A stretch of 6,297 nt of DNA. Origin: Acidobacteriota bacterium. Its GTDB lineage: Bacteria; Acidobacteriota; Vicinamibacteria; Vicinamibacterales; Vicinamibacteraceae. The notes beneath the pieces were generated by a model. The model was given only the letters and a program-made list of their open reading frames with translations. It searched no databases and had not been told where the DNA came from. The first letter of the stretch is position 1. Each line of letters starts with the position of its first letter. The stretch lies in the NCBI GenBank assembly GCA_023418055.1, contig JAEZDP010000183.1:1-6297 (forward strand), written 5' to 3'. The position numbers and the translations under genes were made by a program. Positions 1-4,239 of the stretch are shown here, piece by piece.

Positions 1-1
1 A

Positions 2-364
2 GAGGCGTACCTGCTCGAGCGCGGGCTGATGCGCCGGCGATCCACAGGCGAGTTGCTGGGACCGTGGGTGACGACGCTCGCGTATCCGTTCCGCTGGCGT
101 TACACCGTGCTGAACGCCGCCGACTGCTTCCGCGAGGCCAGCATCCACGACGGCACGGCACCGGACGCGCGCATGGCCGAGGCGATCGAGACCATTCGTC
201 AGACCCGCCAGCCGGACGGCACCTGGCTGCAGGAGCAGCGCTATCCTGGCCGCGTGTGGTTCGAGGTGGACATGCCTCCCGGGCAACCGTCGAAGTGGCT
301 CACGTGCATCGGCACGCGCGTGCTCGCGTGGTGGGACGGCCATTCACGGAGCACACACGCGTGA
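2..364 (+). CDS. Squalene-cyclase/prenyltransferase-like protein, C-terminal fragment (5' end outside window)
   Basis: Only the last 120 residues are present; the frame is open from base 2, so the true start lies upstream. The visible part has a QPDGTW stretch around fragment residues 64-69, resembling the QW repeat of squalene/oxidosqualene cyclases and prenyltransferases. It is followed by the terminal pattern RVWFEVD, then PSKW, then RVLAWWD. In my recall this ending is typical of bacterial 'squalene cyclase' or 'prenyltransferase' proteins of unknown substrate, which fold as alpha/alpha toroids. The catalytic DXDD region of true squalene-hopene cyclases would be upstream, so activity cannot be judged. 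The stop codon TGA (362-364) shares its last base with the ATG of the next gene, suggesting translational coupling, although no functional link between the two is obvious. The coding call is firm; the family call is moderate. Confidence 0.68.
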   Translation, partial: EAYLLERGLMRRRSTGELLGPWVTTLAYPFRWRYTVLNAADCFREASIHDGTAPDARMAEAIETIRQTRQPDGTWLQEQRYPGRVWFEVDMPPGQPSKWLTCIGTRVLAWWDGHSRSTHA

Positions 365-2226
365 TGTCCAGGGCCGGCGGACAGGTGACGGGAATCGCCA
401 TCGCGGGCGTGCTCGCGGCCGCGCTGCTCGGATTCGCACAGGGGACTCCGGAGTCCGCGCGTCAGGCGACGAAGCGCTTCGACATGCGCGTCGTGGCTTC
501 TGGCCTCGAGAGCCCGTGGGAGGTGGCGCTCGGGCCCGACGGCATGCTGTGGGTGACGGAGCGAAACGTCCTGCGCATCACGCGCGTGGATCCGCAGACA
601 GGCGATCGCAAGGTCGCCGCCAGCCTCGAGGGGCTCGCGAAGGCGGCTGGCCCGGGCGGCGTACTCGGCATGGCGCTGCACCCGCGACTCCTGCAGGAGG
701 GCGGCCCCGACTTCGTGTATCTGGCGGTCACTTACGACGACCGTGCACGTCCGGCGGACGCGCGCGTCACGGCTCCTGACAGCCCCTTCCGTCATCTCTA
801 CGCGAAGGTGGTCCGGCTGCGATACGACCGCGCGAGTGAGACACTCGTCGAGCCCGTCACCGTCCTCGACGGACTGCCGGCCGGCAACGACCACGTCGCC
901 CTGCGGCTCGCCTTCGCTCCCGACGAGACGCTGCACCTCACGACGGGCGATCAGGGCAATGGTCAGTTCAGCAACTTCTGCAATCCCATCCTGTCGCAGC
1001 GCCTGCCGACGGCGGGCGAGGTGCAGGCGCGCGACTGGTCCGCGTACGAAGGCAAGACCTTACGGATGACGCTCGACGGGGCCGTTCCGCCAGACAACCC
1101 TGTGCTCGAGGGCGTGCGCAGTCATGTGTACACGTACGGCCACCGCAACCCGCAGGGCATCACGGTGGGCGCCGAGGGCCAGCTGTACACGAGCGATCAC
1201 GGCCCGAAGACGGACGATGAGGTGAACGTGCTGCGGGCGGGCGGCAACTACGGCTGGCCGCACGTGGCGGGGCTGCGCGACGACATGGCGTATCAGTACG
1301 CGCGCTGGTACGACGCATCGGTGCCGTGCCGTTCGCTCGAGTTCAGCGATCTCGTGGTGCCGGCCTCCGTGCCAACGCACGCCGAATCGTCCTTCATGCC
1401 GGCGTTGACGGCGCCGCTCGCCACGCTGTTCACGGTACCCACCGGCCACAACTTCGCGGATCCTGTCTGCGGCGGCGTGCACGCGATCTGCTGGCCGACG
1501 GTCGGCGCGTCGAGCATCGAGTGGTACGAGGGTGGCGCCATTCCCGGCTGGGATCGGGTGCTGATCGTGTCGGCGCTCAAGCGCGGGTCGTTGTACGTGG
1601 TGCCCGTGGACGCGTCGGGGCAGCGAGACGCGGGTCCAATCAGCCGCGAGGCCAGGACGGAGAACCGCTATCGCGACACGGCGGTGTCGGCCGACGGGCG
1701 GACGATCTACGTGATCACCGACGGGGGCGGGCTCGTCGAGGCGCTGGGCGGGGGCGTGTCGAGGACGGTCACCCATCCCGGGTCCATTCTCGCGTTCACG
1801 TATGCGGGCGAGGCCACGACGACGATGACGGCCGGTCCGTCTGCAACTGCACCGACGACGCCCGCGCCTCCATCACCACCGCGCGCTGCCAACGTCGCGC
1901 CGCCGCCGTTCACGCGCGCGCAGACGCGTGCCGGCAAGGCCGCCTATGACGTCTCGTGCGCGGTGTGCCATGGCACCACGCTGGTCAATGGCGCCTACGG
2001 GACGCCGCTTTCCGGGCCGTACTTCCGGCAGCAGTGGAGCGGCAGGACGGTTGCCGACCTGTTCGAGAAGACGCGGACGACGATGCCGCCCACGGGAGCG
2101 GGGACGCTGCCCGCGGCGACGTACGCGGCGATCGTGGCGTACGTGCTCGAGGTCAACGGCGGCGTTGCGGGGGACGTTGAGCTGCCTGTCGACGCGGCGA
2201 CGATGCAGCAGTGGACGGTACCGTGA
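364..2226 (+). CDS. PQQ-dependent sugar dehydrogenase (GdhB/sorbosone dehydrogenase type) fused to C-terminal cytochrome c
   Basis: The 620-residue protein is predicted to be exported and to oxidise an aldose or related sugar in the periplasm. Residues 8-26 form a hydrophobic signal segment ending near FAQG. Residues 39-480 form the six-bladed propeller and align by eye along their length with Acinetobacter soluble glucose dehydrogenase. Catalytic D176-H177 (Asp143-His144), D196, Q201 and R261 (Arg228) are kept. So are the calcium loop G280-P281, the PQQ-site K406, R435 and R437, and the cysteine pair C369/C376. A Pro/Thr-rich linker (485-516) leads to a cytochrome c domain with haem motif CAVCH (532-536) and probable axial M574 in TMPP. 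The fused haem should take electrons from PQQH2 and pass them to the respiratory chain. Two residues that contact glucose in the Acinetobacter enzyme appear replaced, so the substrate may not be glucose. ATG 364 was chosen because it directly precedes the signal peptide; the frame is open further upstream only over the previous gene. GTG 361 is an alternative. Confidence 0.95.
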   Translation: MSRAGGQVTGIAIAGVLAAALLGFAQGTPESARQATKRFDMRVVASGLESPWEVALGPDGMLWVTERNVLRITRVDPQTGDRKVAASLEGLAKAAGPGGVLGMALHPRLLQEGGPDFVYLAVTYDDRARPADARVTAPDSPFRHLYAKVVRLRYDRASETLVEPVTVLDGLPAGNDHVALRLAFAPDETLHLTTGDQGNGQFSNFCNPILSQRLPTAGEVQARDWSAYEGKTLRMTLDGAVPPDNPVLEGVRSHVYTYGHRNPQGITVGAEGQLYTSDHGPKTDDEVNVLRAGGNYGWPHVAGLRDDMAYQYARWYDASVPCRSLEFSDLVVPASVPTHAESSFMPALTAPLATLFTVPTGHNFADPVCGGVHAICWPTVGASSIEWYEGGAIPGWDRVLIVSALKRGSLYVVPVDASGQRDAGPISREARTENRYRDTAVSADGRTIYVITDGGGLVEALGGGVSRTVTHPGSILAFTYAGEATTTMTAGPSATAPTTPAPPSPPRAANVAPPPFTRAQTRAGKAAYDVSCAVCHGTTLVNGAYGTPLSGPYFRQQWSGRTVADLFEKTRTTMPPTGAGTLPAATYAAIVAYVLEVNGGVAGDVELPVDAATMQQWTVP

Positions 2227-2260
2227 GTGGCGGTGCCAGTCCGATTGCGCGGCCGTCGCC

Positions 2261-2671
2261 CTAGTCGATGATCCTCATGTCGCCTTCGGCTTCCATCCTT
2301 GCGAGGGCGTCCTTCATCTCCTCGAGGCGCTCGGGCGGGTGGGGGGTCCATTCCATGACCTCGCCGACGATTCTGAGCGGCACGCGCGACCGGTACGACC
2401 TGGTGGGATTGCCAGGGAATCTCTTGTCGGTGAGGTTGGGGTCGTCCTCGAACGCACCGGTCGGCTCGACGATGTAGATGCGCTCCGGACCATCGCCCCT
2501 GGCCAGCTCGCAGCCCCAGATCGCCGCGTCGAGCGTGCCGGAGAAGTAGATCCAGGAAAGCTTCTGCTCCTGATAGTTGGAGGCGAATCCGGGCGAGAGC
2601 AGGTCGCCCACCTGTAGGTCGGCGCGCGTGCCGTGGTAGAAGGGCGGAGTGGCGTCCTTGGCATAGGTCAT
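2261..2671 (-). CDS. arr: NAD(+)-rifampin ADP-ribosyltransferase (Arr)
   Basis: The 136-residue cytoplasmic enzyme is predicted to transfer ADP-ribose from NAD+ to the ansa-chain hydroxyl of rifamycins and so inactivate them. It matches the Arr family along its whole length. The FYHGT motif has H13, IYFSGTLDAAIWG has Y42, and IVEPTGAFEDDPNLTDK has D77. These correspond to the His, Tyr and Asp described as key residues in mycobacterial Arr. PGNPTRSYR (86-94) and PLRIVGEV (98-105) are further family blocks, and the length is normal. The start is set at ATG 2671, nine bases after a GAGGAG ribosome site; an in-frame GTG at 2677 adds two residues but lies only three bases from that site. The gene converges on the sugar dehydrogenase gene with 34 bases between stops. 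Whether resistance is its natural role is unknown, since Arr genes are common in environmental chromosomes. Confidence 0.95.
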   Translation of the reverse strand: MTYAKDATPPFYHGTRADLQVGDLLSPGFASNYQEQKLSWIYFSGTLDAAIWGCELARGDGPERIYIVEPTGAFEDDPNLTDKRFPGNPTRSYRSRVPLRIVGEVMEWTPHPPERLEEMKDALARMEAEGDMRIID

Positions 2672-2680
2672 CTGCACAGG

Positions 2681-2686
2681 CTCCTC
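2681..2686 (-). promoter_or_regulatory. Ribosome binding site of arr
   Basis: GAGGAG on the minus strand lies nine bases before ATG 2671 but only three before GTG 2677, which favours the ATG as the arr start. Confidence 0.75.
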
Positions 2687-2811
2687 AGATCAACAGGCGA
2701 GCCGCTTGCCCGTCGTTGACAGTATCGCGGACGCCGATTGTGCTCCAGACGTGTGGCCTTGCCGCCGCTCGCTCTTGCGCTCGTCTTCCCGTCGCATGCT
2801 CGATGACGTCG

Positions 2812-2836
2812 GCTGTGTCCGCGCCCCCCGGACAGC
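2812..2836. repeat. GC-rich inverted repeat (potential hairpin)
   Basis: TGTCCG (2816-2821) pairs with CGGACA (2829-2834) around a seven-base C-rich loop. An alternative pairing with a two-base bulge joins GCTG..TCCG to CGGACAGC, giving eight pairs. A further GGCTGTG/CACAGCC pair (2811-2817 and 2845-2851) competes with it. No T-tract follows on either strand, so it does not look like a rho-independent terminator. Function unknown. Confidence 0.4.
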
Positions 2837-2911
2837 TGCATGAGCACAGCCACGTGGGACGACATGCTGGAGCACCTGTAACGCCAGGAAGCAGTTGCGC
2901 CTGCCGCGGTC

Positions 2912-2923
2912 CTCGAGCTCGAG
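2912..2923. repeat. 12-bp perfect palindrome, two abutting CTCGAG units
   Basis: CTCGAGCTCGAG is its own reverse complement and lies nine bases before the TTGACA at 2933-2938, in the region upstream of the DinB gene. The position would suit an operator. However, CTCGAG is a very common hexamer in this window because CTC GAG encodes Leu-Glu, so chance is a real possibility. Confidence 0.4.
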
Positions 2924-3025
2924 TGGTCAGGCTTGACACAGAGGCGAACACAAGACGAAACTCGCCGCGAGCGCGGAGAAGAGCGGGAGTCCGTTCAGGC
3001 GCCTGGCGGAGAAGGATCCAGTAGC

Positions 3026-3031
3026 AGGAGG
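3026..3031 (+). promoter_or_regulatory. Ribosome binding site of the DinB-family gene
   Basis: A consensus AGGAGG lies four bases before ATG 3036 (the purine run extends to 3033). It is the strongest ribosome site in the window and selects this ATG over the in-frame ATG at 3066. Confidence 0.85.
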
Positions 3032-3035
3032 AGTC

Positions 3036-3521
3036 ATGGCTGACACGAACACATCCGACCCCACGATGTTCATTTCCACCGAGGCGCTGCTCGATCACTG
3101 GCAGGGCCACCGACGCCTCACGCGTCGGGTCATCGAGGCGTTTCCGGACGACCAGCTGTTCACGTTCTCGATCGGCGGGATGCGACCGTTCGGGGAGCTC
3201 GCCAACGAGCTGCTCGCCATGGCGGGACCGATGGCGCACGGGCTGGCGACGCTCGAGTGGGGCGGCTATGCGCCGTCCAAGGCGACGACGAAGGCCGAGA
3301 TCCTGCGGTTCTGGGACGAGGGCACGACGAAAATCAACGAGTTCTGGACACGGATTCCTGCCGCGCGCTTCCAGGAGACGCTGACGTCGTTCGGTCAGTA
3401 CACCGGCTTCGGGTATTGGCAGGTCCTCTACGTCGTGGACAACGAGATCCATCACCGCGGGCAGGGCTACGTCTACCTGCGCGCGCTGGGTATCGAGCCG
3501 CCACCATTTTGGGAGCGCTGA
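3036..3521 (+). CDS. DinB-family four-helix-bundle protein
   Basis: The 161-residue soluble protein belongs to the DinB/YfiT-like superfamily of four-helix bundles. Many members bind a divalent metal through three histidines, and some are thiol-dependent transferases. Visible blocks are LLDHWQGHRRLTRRVIEAFP (18-37), GGMRPFGELANE (47-58) and the C-terminal DNEIHHRGQGYVYLRALGIE (135-154), which is the strongest family signature. Length is normal. The canonical metal triad looks incomplete: the usual His in the second helix is replaced within GELANELL, and the His four residues before H140 is N136. From memory, a subfamily shares this pattern, so it is probably not a defect of this copy. The name comes from DNA-damage induction in Bacillus, but no LexA-type box was recognised upstream. 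The next gene begins 29 bases after the stop and may share its transcript. The reaction is unknown. Confidence 0.9.
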   Translation: MADTNTSDPTMFISTEALLDHWQGHRRLTRRVIEAFPDDQLFTFSIGGMRPFGELANELLAMAGPMAHGLATLEWGGYAPSKATTKAEILRFWDEGTTKINEFWTRIPAARFQETLTSFGQYTGFGYWQVLYVVDNEIHHRGQGYVYLRALGIEPPPFWER

Positions 3522-3550
3522 CAGCGGATCTCGACAAGTACAGTGTTTCC

Positions 3551-4192
3551 ATGGCCAGGCTCACCCTCGTCAATGCGCCCGCCACGCGGGTCGTTCGGCG
3601 CGCACCCACGTGGGCGCATCAGTGCCTCGCCGTCGTCGTCGGGAGCGAGCCACTGATCTGGCGCCGCATCCAGGTGATGTCGAAGGCCACGTGGTGGGAC
3701 CTGCACGTGGCACTGCAGGACGCGTTCGCGTGGGAGGATCGGCACCTGCACGAATTCGATCTCGGTCCAGGTAAGGGCCGCGATCGTCTTCGAGTGGGCC
3801 TGCCGTACGAGGACGACGCGACCTTGCCGGGCTGGGAGCGGGCGCTCACCGGCGACGTCGACGCCGGCCTGCAGACGTGCATGTATTCTTACGACTTCGG
3901 CGACGACTGGCACGTGGCGCTTGCCTATGAAGGCCGCGTGCAGCGGGATAGCTCGTACCGGTGGTCAAGGTGCGTGTCGGGCGCGTGCGCCGCGCCCCTC
4001 GAGGACTCGGGTGGCATCCACGGCTACTACGACATGCTCGCGGCGAGGAACAACCGCCGACATCCCATGCACGAGGACGCGCGCGATTGGCTGCCAAAGG
4101 GATTCGATCCCTTACGCTTCGACCCGCGCAAGGTCCTCGAGAGCGACCCCAGGAAGCGCCTAAAGGCGATGCTCGCAGCCATGGACGACTGA
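3551..4192 (+). CDS. Plasmid pRiA4b ORF-3-like family protein
   Basis: The 213-residue protein carries the pRiA4b ORF-3-like domain (PF07929), a family named after a gene on an Agrobacterium plasmid whose biochemical role is not established to my knowledge. The domain runs from about residue 24 to 195. It shows WRRIQV (37-42), LHVALQDAFAWEDRHLHEF (51-69), the hallmark YSYDFGDDWHV (112-122), and the Cys/acidic block C141 to C146 followed by PLEDSGGIHGY (149-159). FDPLRFDP (185-192) closes it. H67, the YDFGDxW acidic residues and the two cysteines are the features most likely to bind a metal or ligand, but this is inference. ATG 3551 was chosen because the domain starts soon after it. No ribosome site is visible before it, so translation may depend on the DinB gene 29 bases upstream. 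The first 22 residues are an Arg/Ala-rich extension without a recognised motif. Confidence 0.92.
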   Translation: MARLTLVNAPATRVVRRAPTWAHQCLAVVVGSEPLIWRRIQVMSKATWWDLHVALQDAFAWEDRHLHEFDLGPGKGRDRLRVGLPYEDDATLPGWERALTGDVDAGLQTCMYSYDFGDDWHVALAYEGRVQRDSSYRWSRCVSGACAAPLEDSGGIHGYYDMLAARNNRRHPMHEDARDWLPKGFDPLRFDPRKVLESDPRKRLKAMLAAMDD

Positions 4193-4239
4193 CGGCGCGA
4201 ACGCTCGCGACGGCGCCGCTCGAGTATCCTGGCACGCAC

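Larger units (their letters stand above)
2687..3025. other. Non-coding region between divergent arr and DinB genes
   Basis: I see no convincing gene here. Short open frames exist on both strands, but their Arg/Ala/Ser-rich translations match no family I know and look like GC-driven chance frames. The region must hold the start signals of both flanking genes. It contains a GC-rich hairpin (2812-2836), a 12-bp palindrome (2912-2923) and two TTGACA hexamers on the plus strand (2716-2721 and 2933-2938). Neither hexamer has a good -10 partner at 16-18 bases, the best for the second being GAAACT at 2957-2962. A weak GATACT on the minus strand (2726-2721) could be a -10 for arr but lacks a -35. No tRNA, attC site or CRISPR repeat was found by eye. 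Confidence 0.6.

Noticed and set aside
64..363. N-terminal extension of the sugar dehydrogenase frame upstream of ATG 364
   Set aside because: The extension lies over the coding region of the upstream cyclase-like gene, and the signal peptide starts right after ATG 364, so the longer start would bury it.
2227..2260. Terminator between the convergent dehydrogenase and arr genes
   Set aside because: The 34 bases offer only a weak GGCG/CGCC pairing without a T-tract, so a rho-independent terminator cannot be supported.
2716..3024. A 102-codon plus-strand frame in the intergenic region
   Set aside because: It needs a TTG start within the TTGACA hexamer, has no ribosome site that I can see, and its translation is Arg/Ala/Ser-rich with no recognised motif.
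2677..3035. Integron cassette (attC) organisation around arr
   Set aside because: Arr is a common cassette gene, but I found no GTTRRRY/RYYYAAC pair in the flanks, and the neighbouring genes are in opposite orientations.
2685..3455. A 256-codon minus-strand frame across the intergenic region and the DinB gene
   Set aside because: It overlaps most of a clear DinB coding sequence in antisense, shows no family motif and has low-complexity Arg-rich composition.
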